Shown here: positions 21,545-31,061 of the stretch, in pieces
Layout: each line of letters starts with the position of its first letter
How positions within the stretch are numbered: the stretch's first letter is position 1
Assembly: GCF_027595985.1 (NCBI RefSeq)
Contig: NC_073306.1
Span: 81,517,599-81,581,598, forward strand
DNA: 64,000 nt
Direction: 5' to 3'
Source: Sorex araneus
Taxonomy: Eukaryota; Chordata; Mammalia; Eulipotyphla; Soricidae
The notes under the pieces: model-generated
Seen by the model: only the letters and a program-made list of their open reading frames with translations
Database searches by the model: none
Told to the model about the DNA's origin: nothing
Program-made: the position numbers and the translations under genes

Positions 21545-21855
21545 AAACTGAACTGTGAAATCTGGAAACCTGGTTCCAAGGTCCAGCTCTATTTACCACA
21601 GTGTGATCACTAATGAACTTAACAAATAACAATTAACTCGAGAAATCTTTTAGTTTATCTGTAAAAAGGAGCTAATAGCTAATAAGGTATTCTTTTCTCC
21701 TTTCTCTCTGTCTCTTTCTCTCTTTCTCTTATGATTCTTTCTCATAACAAGATGCCATGAGGAAGATATGAGATAATAGTTAACAGAGCTCTTAACATAA
21801 TTTCTGGCATACAGTGAGTCTCAGTAAACATTAGCTCATATTATCCATCTGAATC
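21545..21855 (-). repeat. MIR, antisense
   Basis: TCTGGCATACAGTGAGTCTC followed by AGTAAACATTAGCTC is the reversed MIR 5' half. A CTTT-rich run (about 21695-21735) splits it. Confidence 0.7.
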
Positions 21856-21890
21856 AGTGCTCTAACTGAGCTCTGGAAAGACCTAAAGGT

Positions 21891-22066
21891 AATTTTTTTC
21901 TTTTTGGGTCACATCTAGCGATGCCCAGGGCTTACTCCTGGCTCTGCACTCAGGAATTACTCCTGGCAGTGCTCAGGGGACCTTATGGGATACTGGGAAT
22001 CGAACCCGGGTCGGCCGCATGCAAGGCAAACACCCTACCCGCTGTGCTATCACTCCAGCCCCCAGG
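21891..22066 (-). repeat. SOR-A SINE
   Basis: TSD AGACCTAAAGGT (21879-21890 and 22067-22078). Confidence 0.96.
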
Positions 22067-22127
22067 AGACCTAAAGGTTTATGGAAGAGTCTTAGCTTAC
22101 TCACCAAAGCCCTCCTTTTTGTTTGTT

Positions 22128-22290
22128 TGCTTGTTTATTTTTTGCGGGTTGCACTTGGATGTGTTCAGGACTTACTCTGACTCTGTGCTCATGGTGGTGC
22201 TTGAGGGGTCATATGTGGTGCCAAAGATCAAATTTGGCTCAACCACATGCAAGTAAGGCACCTACCCTGCTGTACTCTCTCCAGCCCTGA
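22128..22290 (-). repeat. Degenerate SOR-A SINE
   Basis: TTGCGGGTTGCACTTGGATG to CTGTACTCTCTCCAGCCC. Confidence 0.75.
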
Positions 22291-22865
22291 TATTATTTCA
22301 ATATAGTTATATATTTTTCCTTTGTGAAGATTGCACTTAAATGAAGTTATGCTTAAACGAACAAGCATCCAAACTAAAGAGATGGCTAAATGGCAAAACG
22401 TGTCTGGCTTGTAAATAGTGAGGCTGTGAGTTCAATCCTTTGTGCTAGTCACATGTGCAGAGCACAGACCTGGTGACTATGCTTCTGAGGACCCCTGGTT
22501 CAGCAACAGAGCAAGGTCTCCAAGCTACTGCAGCCAGATGTGTCCAAGACAACTCAAATATAATGCATGAACACCATAACTAAGACAGTGTGACCCCTGT
22601 GAACTTGTGTGCAAGTGCCACAGTAAAGGTATGCAATCCTGTCTGAGCCCTGGGGAGCGCCACCACAGAATGTTTGCCCAGCACATTACACCTGTGTGGG
22701 CCCCCAGTCATTGCAACAATCACTGCAGCAATCAAAACACCTTGAAGTCATGATGTAAATCACGGATTTAAGTGTGGAATAGGGCAAATCCAAGGACTTG
22801 CTCAAGAGAACATTTTACTATAAAGTTCCTTATAGAGTGATAGAGAATATCCTTCGACTCTTACT
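22291..22865. other. Old tRNA-SINE-like remnants and unassigned sequence
   Basis: The part near 22375-22450 (GTGAGTTCAATCC) may be an older tRNA-derived SINE. The rest is unassigned. Confidence 0.3.
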
Positions 22866-22869
22866 GACT

Positions 22870-23528
22870 CCAAAGTCAAGTTGCTCACCACGCAAAGGTC
22901 AATACGTCAGAGACAAGTGTTGGTGCAAGAAAAACAACTTTGGGCAGATGGCAGCATGCCAGAGATTTTTCCAGACCCCATGATGAGCTGATTTCATTGG
23001 GGCACCTCAGATGGAGCAGGTGTCTTCTCTCCGCCCATTCCAGATGAAACCCTCGCTGACCACAAACTTCCAAAAGAAAAACCCAAGTACTGGGACCAGA
23101 GACTGCAGACTCCAGGCCACATGGCAGCAGCAGGGATGGGCAGTCCCTTCCTGTCTCCCCGCTCCTTCAGGGTCCTGGCTGTGATGCCCACAAACTGCCC
23201 CCAGGCCTCGTTTAAGCGCATCAACGTCTTGATCCAGAGACTCACAAATGAATCTCAAAATGGATTAGCTCCCTACAGAGATGTCTACAGACCCCAGTCA
23301 TTTACAGTTTTAGAATACCAGGAGCAAAAACGGCCATGAAACTCCTTATGATATTCAAAATAAGCAATAGACAATAAGTTATCTAGCATCTGCCTGTGGC
23401 AGATAGGCTTGAATGGTAGTGGGAAAATTCAAAATAATGGTGGTGGGAAAGTGTAATGGTGGTGGGATTGGTGTTAAAATGTTGAATACAATCAATTAAT
23501 GTGAACAACCTTATGAAAATAAAAACTC
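22870..23528 (+). mobile_element. Retroposon, second copy of the 5101-5741 family
   Basis: From about 22957 it follows the 5101-5741 element block by block (GGGGCACCTCAGATGGAGC, GGATTAGCTCCCTACAGAGA, GGTGGTGGGATTGGTGTT). The retrovirus inserted at its A-rich 3' end: the tail resumes at 29055 on the other side. Confidence 0.75.
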
Positions 23529-23534
23529 ACTACA
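23529..23534. repeat. ERV target-site duplication, left copy
   Basis: ACTACA, matched by 29049-29054. Six bases is usual for betaretrovirus-like integrases. Confidence 0.93.
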
Positions 23535-23880
23535 TGTCGCGCGCCGCTTCGTCCAGCGAAGAAACACGCAACTCGGAGATCCTTTTGGCTGCGATTTATT
23601 CAGGAACTTTCTCATGCATTAGAGAAGAAATCAGGAACGGGGACGAGGAGGAAGGAGGAAAGGGGGACGCATGAGGGAAAACCGACTAGCTAGGTGACTT
23701 CCCCCGTTATATACTTCTCCCTGCCTGTTTGCCCTCAAGTGTCTGCAGCTGACAAACCAGCCATAACTTTGTGAGCGTGACAAGACATCCTGATTCCCCA
23801 TCAGGTGTTGTTCACGAAGCACGGTGCAACCAACAAGAAACAGGTGTTCACGAAGCACGGTTCCATGGAGGCTCTCCACA
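23535..23880 (-). repeat. 3' LTR of the ERV
   Basis: 346 bp. Read on the minus strand, a TATATAA box lies at 23707-23713 and an AATAAA polyadenylation signal at 23595-23600. It differs from the other LTR at six positions by my count. Confidence 0.95.
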
Positions 23881-23900
23881 GTTCCCCCTCTTTGTTTGAG
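23881..23900 (-). promoter_or_regulatory. Polypurine tract of the ERV
   Basis: On the minus strand, a purine-rich run containing AAAGAGGGGGAA ends one base before the 3' LTR. It is the expected primer site for plus-strand DNA synthesis. Confidence 0.8.
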
Positions 23901-24393
23901 AACAAGTCTGTATAGCGACCTCGGCCCCCTTGGCCTTACCCGTCATTGGGAGCCCTCTCGCTTGTAGGTCCCTGTCTTAGGTTGGTCCAAGGGTCAGGTG
24001 GGTATAATGCACCCTTTCAAACTCCTCAACTACAGGAGGTCCCCTGCAGTTAAGGGCTCTCAGCTGCACAATACCTTTGCTACATCCAGCTAGATCTGAT
24101 TGTTCCAAGCGAGATTATTGTTTCAAAGTTGCAAGCCAGAGCTTGGGGGATTGCTGTGCCTCCAGGGCCTGGATACCTGCAAATATCACGCCTTTGTAAA
24201 TATTTGTACTTGCTGCATTTTATATAGACACCAGGCAAAAACCAAAGCAGTGAGAAGCAATAAGGATAGTACTACTCCCACCCCACCCACTCTTTTATAA
24301 AATAGAGGGGACTTCTATTCTGGTCTTATTAAGGTGGGTAAGGAAGGGATTAAAGCAGGCCAAGTTGTAGCAATGGCCCAAAAAGCTGCTTCT
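23901..24393 (-). other. ERV region between pol and 3' LTR, env lost
   Basis: About 490 bp remain where env would lie. The only protein-like feature is at 24186-24314 (described separately). No other coding signal is seen. Confidence 0.6.
24186..24314 (-). pseudogene. Possible remnant of env transmembrane anchor
   Basis: After a TAG (24315-24317) a minus-strand frame of 42 codons stays open to a TGA at 24186. It encodes a basic start, then about 20 hydrophobic residues (core VVLSLLLLTALVFA), then a short polar tail. That is the shape of the membrane anchor and cytoplasmic tail at the end of a retroviral Env. It lies just where such a tail would be, upstream of the polypurine tract. No surface or fusion-peptide sequence was seen. 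It could also be chance hydrophobic coding, so this is inference. Confidence 0.4.
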
Positions 24394-24849
24394 TCAGCTC
24401 GTATCATCACAGGAACCAGGCTGAACAGGAGCACCAGTTTCCACCTCTTGGTCTACTGGAGGCGCGGTCTTCCATGTCAGACGTTCAGGAATCCACACTG
24501 GTTCTGCCCTGTCCTGTGGAAAAACACAAACAGAACCCCTGGCCCAGGTTAACACGGGGTCCGGGCCGTGCCATTCACCAGAAAGGATATCCTTCCATTT
24601 AACATATCCTTGGCACACAGGGATCTTTGAAGAATGCCTGTCTGCAGAGGAGGTGCCCTTATCATCAATGATCAAAAAATTTAGAGTAAAAAGTGCAATA
24701 GAGGTTCTTTCTCGAGGGGGCCGTCCCAGGCCAACTCCCCCTTTTTGTTTTATTAGGCATGCTTTAAGGGTGGAATGGGCACGCTCAATGATGCCCTGTC
24801 CTTGTGGGTTATACGGGAGGCCATGATAAAGAGACTCCCATCTGGGCAC
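24394..24849 (-). pseudogene. pol: ERV pol, integrase C-terminal part (frameshifted off pol)
   Basis: This 151-codon frame carries the end of integrase. The core motif YNPQGQGIIERAHSTLK, with the third catalytic acidic residue (Glu), is near the start. The C-terminal DNA-binding domain follows (WKDILSGEWHGPDP, then VFPQDRAEPVWIPERL). It is one base out of register with the upstream pol frame, which runs on to 24809, so an indel lies within that 40-bp overlap. The first codons shown by a simple translation are out-of-frame lead-in. The protein would end here and env would follow, but no env is present. Confidence 0.88.
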
Positions 24850-26290
24850 AAAATGCGGTGAATTTAGCAGAGGTGTATGCCGGACCGTTATCTGTTTTCA
24901 GTTGGGCTGGGATGCCCCAGGCTGCCCATGCTTTAAGGTAATGAGATATAACTTTTGTGGACCGCTCTCCAGGAAGGGGTACATAAGAGGTGACTTTCGG
25001 GAAAATTACCGGATGGGTTTTAAAGAAGGTCATTAGTGGATGTTTGGGATAATGATTATCAATAACATTGGGAAAAGAAAATTGGAGAATCGCCCAATCA
25101 TCATGTAAGTTACACAAAGAAACTATTTGAGTGGAATTATAGGGGGTAATAAGAGTATCTGGAAGTTTTCCAAAGTATTGCAAGCAGTCCTGAATACCAA
25201 TCATAGCCAAACGGGCTACAGCTGCAGGGTATAATTCCACGGCTTTTGCCGGAGAGACCCTAGGATGAATCCACAGAAGGGGTCCCTCCTGCCATAGGAC
25301 TGCAGTAGGTTGCCCATATGTTGAAAGCACACAAAGTAAAATAGGAAACTCAGGCTGCACGCGTGTATTGCCAGCAGCAGTAAGAACTTGCTCAATTTTG
25401 CAAAGGGCTTCTCTAGCTTCGGGTGTGATAGTCCGTGGGGAAGAAAGAGAAGGATCACCTTGAAGCATATTGAATAAAGGTTTTAAGTCATAGTTAGGTA
25501 ATTTAAGGTATCCCCTTATCCAATTAATGTCTCCCAACAAACGTTGGAAATCATTAAGTGTGTGTAAGTGGTCAAGCCGAAGCGTAATTTTTTGGGGATG
25601 TACTGCTTTGGGGGTTATCTTAGCGCCTAGATATTGGACAACTGTTCCTTTCTGAATTTTTTCAGGGGCAATAATTAAATTGGCACTTTGTAAGAGCGAG
25701 GTTAATTTGAGTAGGGCATTATTAAGAGCGTTTTCGGGTTTTGCTGCCAGCAGGATATCATCCATATAATGCACACATTGTACTTTCGGGAAACACTTTC
25801 GCAAAGGAGCTATGATGGAACCTACGTATAGCTGGCAAAGAGTGGGGCTATTTGTCATCCCTTGAGGGAGGACTACCCATTCATATCGCTTATCTGGTTG
25901 CTCATGGTTCTTAGAGGGTAATGTAAACGCAAAACGGGGAATATCCTGTGGATGTAACGGAATAGAGAAAAAGCAATCTTGTATGTCAATGGCAATTACA
26001 TGCCAATCTTTTGGTAAAGTGGTTAATAAAGGCAGGCCACGTTGTACAGGCCCCATCACGCGCATTTGAGCATTAACAGATCGAAGATCATGCAACAAAC
26101 GCCATTTACCGGATTTCTTTTTAACTACGAAAATAGGAGTATTCCAGGGGGATACAGAAGAACGTAAGTGTCCATCTGACAATTGTTGATTAACTAAGGC
26201 TTCAGCTGCATCTACTTTTTCAGAGGATAAAGGCCACTGTGGAACCCACACCGGGTCCTCTGTTAACCATGTTATGGGGATGATTTCCAC
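24809..26290 (-). pseudogene. pol: ERV pol, reverse transcriptase plus fused integrase core piece
   Basis: About 490 codons. Residues 1-300 are reverse transcriptase: FVVKKKSGKWRLLHDLR (about 54-70), the first catalytic Asp in AIDIQDCF (100-107), LPQGM (141-145) and YMDD (175-178). Connection-type sequence follows to about residue 440. The sequence then jumps in frame into the integrase core (LKTDNGPAYTS, second catalytic Asp at about 467). RNase H catalytic residues, the integrase HHCC zinc domain and the first integrase Asp are therefore missing, and the junction is near 24970. The open frame is entered from pro by a -1 shift at 26305-26311. The start at 26290 is only a codon inside that frame, not a real initiation site. 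Confidence 0.92.
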
Positions 26291-26311
26291 AGCGGCCCCT
26301 ATAATAAATTT
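26238..26311 (-). promoter_or_regulatory. Candidate pro-pol -1 frameshift signal
   Basis: On the minus strand the heptamer AAATTTA (26311-26305) is in the protease frame as A-AAT-TTA, two codons before the pro stop TAG (26301-26299). A five-base spacer follows. Then GGGG (26299-26296) can pair with CCCC (26279-26276), and the loop segment TGTGGAA (26291-26285) can pair with TTCCACA (26244-26238). This is the topology of an H-type pseudoknot. A -1 slip leads straight into the pol frame. Confidence 0.75.
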
Positions 26312-26841
26312 TGGTCAGCAGAAACAGCAATAGGGCGCGAAGAAGTGCAAAGCCTAACTTCCATCTTAGCTAGAACATCTCGTCCCCAAAGGGAAAAAGG
26401 CAAATTAAGTATAAAGGGCTGGAAGCTATCCTGGTGTCCCTCGTCATCCTTCCAGGTGAGGTGACGTGCGCTCACTTCTGGGGTACTGAGGTACCCCAGG
26501 CCCTGCAACTGCTGAGCAGAAGCCTGTGTGGGCCAGGCAGAAGGCCAATCCTTAGTGGCTATTATGCTACGGTCTGCTCCAGTATCAAGGAGTCCCATGA
26601 TTCTTTTTCCTTCTATTAATTGCATCATGGGTCTGGTATGCATACCCAATGCAAGAAAAGCTCCCTCAATTTGTTCCTGATTTAAGGCCCTTTTACCATT
26701 GCATGCACCCAGGGTGGGAAGAAGAATAACTTGGGCAACAGGGTCCCCTGGGCTGATAGCAGTAATCCCACGGGGAGACTCAATCAGGGCTCTAACACTT
26801 TCAGAATGGTTGGGATCAATTATACCAGGATATACACACAA
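26299..26841 (-). pseudogene. pro: ERV pro, dUTPase C-terminal part and aspartic protease
   Basis: The frame continues the dUTPase-like segment below after an in-frame stop (TAA, 26848-26850). It opens with a dUTPase motif resembling YPGIID, though the residues after it differ from the usual catalytic block, so the enzyme was probably already degenerate. The retroviral protease follows, with LLDTGADRSII around the active-site Asp and LWGRDVL near the end. The frame closes at 26299, inside the pro-pol frameshift signal. If read through, the product would cleave Gag and Pol. The upstream stop should prevent its synthesis from the gag side. Confidence 0.88.
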
Positions 26842-26847
26842 GCCTTT

Positions 26848-27100
26848 TTAAACTGCTTCAGGGGAGCCTATTAGCAATCCTATAACTTCATTCGGTAAAG
26901 GGGCTAGTTTCCCTAACTCTAAAATCTGTACTCCCATTCTCGGAGTGAGGACCATGGGATTGACGGCTTGTAGGGTCACAGTGGGGGAGGCCTTAGAGGC
27001 TCCCCCGTGTCCCTGGGGTGTTGCAGAGATGGCCATTCCTCGGAAACTTGAGCCGCCCCATATATTTGAGGGCCCTGGAGACGTGGGCCCCGTAAGCCGT
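26848..27100 (-). pseudogene. pro: ERV pro, dUTPase N-terminal part
   Basis: This frame overlaps the end of gag in the -1 register and includes LAPLPNEVIGLLIG-type dUTPase sequence before the stop at 26848-26850. It is open back to a TAG near 27140, so any gag-pro frameshift must fall between about 27140 and the gag stop at 26976. The next codon after the stop continues in the same frame as the protease entry. Confidence 0.75.
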
Positions 27101-27779
27101 TCTTTGACTCCCTTCTTATATTGCTTTGAGATATCCTATGGCCGTGGACATCTCTCACTGACCTACACTCACTTGCCCAATGGTTTCCCTTTTTACACTT
27201 AGGGCAAAGTCTGGGTCTAGATCCTATAACTTGGTTATTGACAGGACACTGTCTCCTCAGGTGCCCTGTCCTTCCACACGTATAGCAGGTTATAGCGAGT
27301 CCCGTAACTTTCTTGGTAATATCCATGACAGCCGCAGCTAAGCCTGTGGCGGTTAGGGGACCCCCTATTTCTCGGCATATTTTCATCCAATACTCCAGTC
27401 CCATACTCTTATAGGGGGCGATAGCCTTGCGACACTCAGCAGTGCATTGTTCAAATACCAACTGCTTTATGAGAGGCATCGCAGTGTCCGGATCTCCAAA
27501 GATTTTTCCGGCAGCCTCGACTACACGGGCAACAAATTCGGAAAACGGTTCCAGGGGCCCTTGAACTATTTTAGTAAGGTTGCCTCTGACTTCCCCTCTG
27601 TTGGGTAGAGCTTTCCACGCTTTCAATCCAATTTGGTTCACCTGCGTATAAACTTCTGGGGGGTACCCGGTCTGCTGATTGGCGAATCTGCCAAGTCCTA
27701 ATAACATGTCCCTATCCCAGGCTGCTCGTGCCCCTCCTTGGGCTAGATTGGTTGCTGCTTGCTCATTTGCAAATTCCAT
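26976..27779 (-). pseudogene. gag: ERV gag, capsid C-terminal part and nucleocapsid
   Basis: About 267 codons in a different frame from the gag start. The major homology region (QGPLEPFSEFVARVVEAAG) is near residues 70-90. Two CCHC zinc knuckles follow, CYTCGRTGHLRRQC and CPKCKKGNHWASEC, which bind viral RNA. A basic then proline-rich C-terminus ends at a TGA at 26976-26978. The first bases (27763-27779) overlap the end of the gag N-terminal frame, which places the indel there: one extra base or two missing ones by frame arithmetic. Confidence 0.92.
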
Positions 27780-28515
27780 TAAGAAGGTCCAAGTATTGTC
27801 CAGGCGTCAACACCACTCTAGCCACCTGTTGCCAATCATTTGGGGTCATACAATATCTGAATAAGCCTTCTACTTGGGTTATAGTAAATGCGGCATTGGC
27901 TCCATAAGTCTTTACTGTTTCTGCCAAAGACTTAATTATTTTAAAATCTAGGGGCTCATGATATCGCTGTTGATTATTATCTTCAAAAACTGGATAAGTT
28001 AACTGTAGCTCTCGCCTAACTTCTGCCCAGAGTCCGGGTTTTGCAAAAGAAAGTCCGCCTCCCGCTTTGTTAAAGTAAGGGCGCGGATCATCCTCAGAGC
28101 CCTTTAGCGGTAAGTATCGGTCACTATCATGTATCGCAGCTTCCTCCTCAATAGGAGGGTCAGAATCCCCGTTAGCCCATTCCTGCTGAAATTGCCGTAG
28201 CGAGGGATAAAGAGATGGACGGGTCATGGATGGCTCTCGGGGCCTTCCTTTCTTTTTGGGGGCGCGTCCCTCCATCAGCGGGGTTCCCCTTGAGGCCTCG
28301 CTTTCCACGTCCGAACCCTCCTCTGGCTCAGAGGCTACAATGCCATGACGGCTGCCTCTGTTCAACAGTTCCTTCTTTGTCTCTTCTAACGCTACTTGTC
28401 CTGGTTGTACGGCCTTATCGCACTTCTGATCCTTAGAGTAAGCATAGAAAGCGAAAGCAAAAAAACAAAAGGAAAGACAGATAAAAATCCAACCCACAAA
28501 AACATACATATCCAT
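27763..28515 (-). pseudogene. gag: ERV gag, N-terminal region and start of capsid
   Basis: The 250-codon frame starts with ATG at 28515. Residues 4-24 are strongly hydrophobic (core VGWIFICLSFCFFAFAFY) and residue 2 is Asp, so there is no N-myristoylation signal. The family precedent is intracisternal A-particle Gag, which uses an N-terminal membrane/ER-targeting segment. A long acidic and basic spacer follows. Capsid N-terminal sequence begins near residue 165 (YPVFEDNNQQRYHEPLDFK, YGANAAFTITQVEGL). The frame ends at a stop just after the frameshift at about 27770. Confidence 0.9.
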
Positions 28516-28702
28516 GGATATTATAGTCCTGACTCACCACAGGAACTTCATCGTCACGACTTCTCGTGAACCTTAGTCCTGACTTACCACAGGAACCTCA
28601 TCATCACGATTTCAGAACCTTAGTCCTGAATAAATCGCAGCAAGTTCTGAATCCACCAGGGGGGGGGTTATGGAGGTCGGGTTCCCCGTACAGGTCACCA
28701 GC
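28516..28702 (-). promoter_or_regulatory. ERV 5' leader with primer-binding region and direct repeats
   Basis: Two bases inside the 5' LTR the minus strand reads TGGTGACCTGTACGGGG, which starts with TGG like a tRNA primer-binding site, but I could not match it confidently to a tRNA. Further in, a unit beginning TAGTCCTGA on the plus strand occurs at 28524, 28574 and 28621 (spacing 50 and 47), the third copy being partial. Confidence 0.65.
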
Positions 28703-29048
28703 TGTCGCGTGCCGCTTCCTCCAGCGAAGAAACACGCAACTCGGAGATCCTTTTGGCTGTGATTTATTCAGGAACTTTCTCATGCATTAGAGAAGAAATC
28801 AGGAACGGGGACGAGGAGGAAGGAGGAAAGGGGGACGCATGAGGGAGAACCGACTAGCTAGGTGACTTCCCCCCTTATATACTTCTCCCTGCCTGTTTGC
28901 CCTCAAGTGTCTGCAGCTGACAAACCAGCCATAACTTTGTGAGCGTGACAAAACATCCTGATTCCCCATCAGGTGTTGTTCACGAAGCACGGTGCAACCA
29001 ACAAGAAACAGGTGTTCACGAAGCACGGTTCCATGGAGGCTCTCCACA
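28703..29048 (-). repeat. 5' LTR of the ERV
   Basis: 346 bp. On the minus strand TATATAA lies at 28875-28881 and AATAAA at 28763-28768. It would have driven the provirus. Confidence 0.95.
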
Positions 29049-29054
29049 ACTACA
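29049..29054. repeat. ERV target-site duplication, right copy
   Basis: ACTACA, identical to 23529-23534. Confidence 0.93.
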
Positions 29055-29500
29055 CTCTCAAAAAAAAGAAAAAGAAAAAGAAGCTTAATTTCATGTGGGT
29101 GACCAGAGGAGATGGCAGATCTGTGGTTCCCCCTCACCAAATACCATTTTTCCCTTAAATTGGGGTATGGGATTATAACCAAAAAATCAAAAAGGATAGT
29201 GGGACGGTGGGCAGTGAAGAGGCACTCAGCCAAGGACCTATCCAGCTGCCATTAATGGCTTGAGAACAGTGGCCTACTTTTAGTAAAAGTTTTAAAATAA
29301 CACTTGCCCTCTGGCAGCCTGCAAGCCAGCCTTGAGAGTTTGTGCAGCCGATTGTTCTCTCCCATTTATCTGTGACTCCTCCAGGTTGAACATTAAACAC
29401 ACAATGAATTAAAACTCTCCTTGGAATGAGAAACAGATAAGGCAAAGATCCAGAGGGACTGAGAAACTGTCAGACGGCCATGAGGAGAACAGAATGAAGA
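29055..29500. other. A-rich tail of interrupted retroposon, then unassigned sequence
   Basis: The AAAG-rich run at about 29060-29082 fits the tail of the retroposon split by the ERV. I see nothing definable after it. Confidence 0.45.
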
Positions 29501-29645
29501 TTCTAGGACCATGGAGATGTGCATCGCTTGTTTGCTCCCCAGGACCTAGTGAAGTGATTCTCCAGTACCACTGGAAGCAATTCTTGACCCCTGCGGGGTG
29601 TGGCCTAAAACTCCTCACCCCCATTCCACTCCCTACCCCCCAGAA
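29500..29645 (+). repeat. Degenerate SOR-A SINE
   Basis: AGTGATTCTCCAGTACCACTGG and CGGGGTGTGGCCTAAAAC mark the 3' half. The head is barely recognisable. Confidence 0.5.
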
Positions 29646-29829
29646 AAGGAAACAAACCACAATGTAGAGTGTCTGGTATTTGCTCTTTTACATGGGTGCA
29701 GTGCCCCATCAACTGTGTGTTCACTTGAAATGCCATCGGCATGCCTATACTTAAACCAACATCTCTCTCTTTTTCTCCCCCTCTCCCTCTCCCTCTAGGG
29801 AGTGGGAGGAAAGTGGGGACCCCTCTTTT

Positions 29830-30105
29830 CCTCCCAAGTGGTGCTCAAGAAGCCTGAGAACCCTACCAATGATTCTCCACCAAAAGGCTGGTGGTTCAAT
29901 TCAAGGAACTGAGGATGTAGAATAACTTGGCCCTGTGGTACTGGGATAACCAAGCCACCCTAGCGGTGTTCAGAGCCCTCCGGGATCACTCCTGATGATG
30001 CTCAGTGCTAAAGGGATCAGGTGTCAGATGGTGCTGGAGATCAAACCCTGATTAGGTGCATGCATGCACCTTAATCTCTGTACTATCTCCTGACTCCTAA
30101 ACTTT
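29830..30105 (-). repeat. Degenerate SOR-A SINE(s)
   Basis: CCTAGCGGTGTTCAGAGCC, ATCACTCCTGATGATGCTC and GGAGATCAAACCCTG in reversed order. The left 100 bp may be a second decayed copy. Confidence 0.6.
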
Positions 30106-30820
30106 AACATCTCAACCTTAATAAAACACTAGGGATTTTTGTTAACTGCCCTACTCTAATCAGGAAATATTGCCATTACCATATTTCTTCCCAATAAGTC
30201 TGTTGGGGGAAGAAAAAATAATCAACATTGTTTTGCTTTAGTTTCATTGTTTCTAATGCATCTTCCCAGTTCACAGACAACTAATACAAGTAACAACATG
30301 GTTAATCACATAGATTTACAACTTAAGTAAATATTTTTAAAATTATTTCTATTATTTCTCTTTGTTTTGTTTCTAGATCTTCAATTCAGGAAGTTTAATT
30401 AGAGACAAGTTTGAAATATTTCCCTTTTTTGTTTTGTTCTTGCTGTTGAATAGTTGTCTTTGAAATATAACAAAGTTAGAGTTATCATCATTTTAAAGGA
30501 TTGGTTGGTATGTCTTTTTATGCACTGGGTATTCTTACACATCCAGGGAGAACCCAGGTGAACTTTTTGATTGTTCTAGATGTTAATTGAATTTCCCATG
30601 TCTTCCTCCCTTTCCCAAACAGTAGTGTACCAACCATCTTCACAGGGAGAAATTTACACTGCCATACCACTTTCAAAACAGCCCTTCACTAGCAGGCAAG
30701 GTGACACAAAATGCAACACAGGTGAATTTTATAACCTGAAAAAGGCAGAGGTATGGAAAAATAAATTCATTACTCATTTGATAATACTAAAAAGTTTTTT
30801 ATTTAAAGTAAACATATGTG
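30106..30820. other. AT-rich sequence without recognisable repeats
   Basis: About 700 bp with no SINE or clear L1. No gene seen. Confidence 0.4.
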
Positions 30821-30824
30821 GGGT

Positions 30825-31015
30825 CTAATACATAGTACAGCAAGTATAACAGGTAGGGTAGTAGGGCACATGCCTTGCCTGCAGCTGACCCAGATTTGAT
30901 CCCTGACATCCCATATGGTTCCCCCAGTACCATCAGGAGTGATTCCTGAGATCAGAGTTAGGAATAAGTCCTGAATATCGCTTGGGTATGTCCCAAAAAC
31001 AAAACAAAAAAAGAA
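30825..31015 (+). repeat. SOR-A SINE
   Basis: GCACATGCCTTGCCTGCAGC to GGGTATGTCCCAAAAACAAA. The head carries a small internal duplication (GTAGGGTAGTAGGG). Confidence 0.85.
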
Positions 31016-31061
31016 ATTAGAAAAAGTACAAATATGTTTTGGAAGATATATACATATATGT

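Larger units (their letters stand above)
23535..29048 (-). mobile_element. Endogenous retrovirus, class II (betaretrovirus-like, IAP-type), defective
   Basis: This 5,514-bp minus-strand provirus has two 346-bp LTRs (TG...CA) and a 6-bp TSD. Gene order is gag, dUTPase-protease, pol, in three frames. Successive frames are reached by -1 shifts, as in betaretroviruses. No env gene is left. Class evidence: capsid major homology region, two zinc knuckles, a dUTPase domain fused ahead of the protease, and YMDD reverse transcriptase. Lesions: a gag frameshift near 27770, a stop at 26848-26850, a large in-frame pol deletion near 24970, and an integrase frameshift near 24830. It cannot make full-length products. 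Confidence 0.95.

Noticed and set aside
27183-27189. GGGAAAC heptamer in gag frame inside the second zinc knuckle (possible gag-pro slip site)
   Set aside because: In this copy the -1 frame meets a stop about six codons later and two more before the pro frame opens near 27140. It cannot serve as the slip site here, unless those stops are recent mutations.
28661-28702. Assigning the ERV primer tRNA
   Set aside because: The TGGTGACCTG start fits a primer-binding site, but no tRNA 3' end that I know matches over 18 bases.
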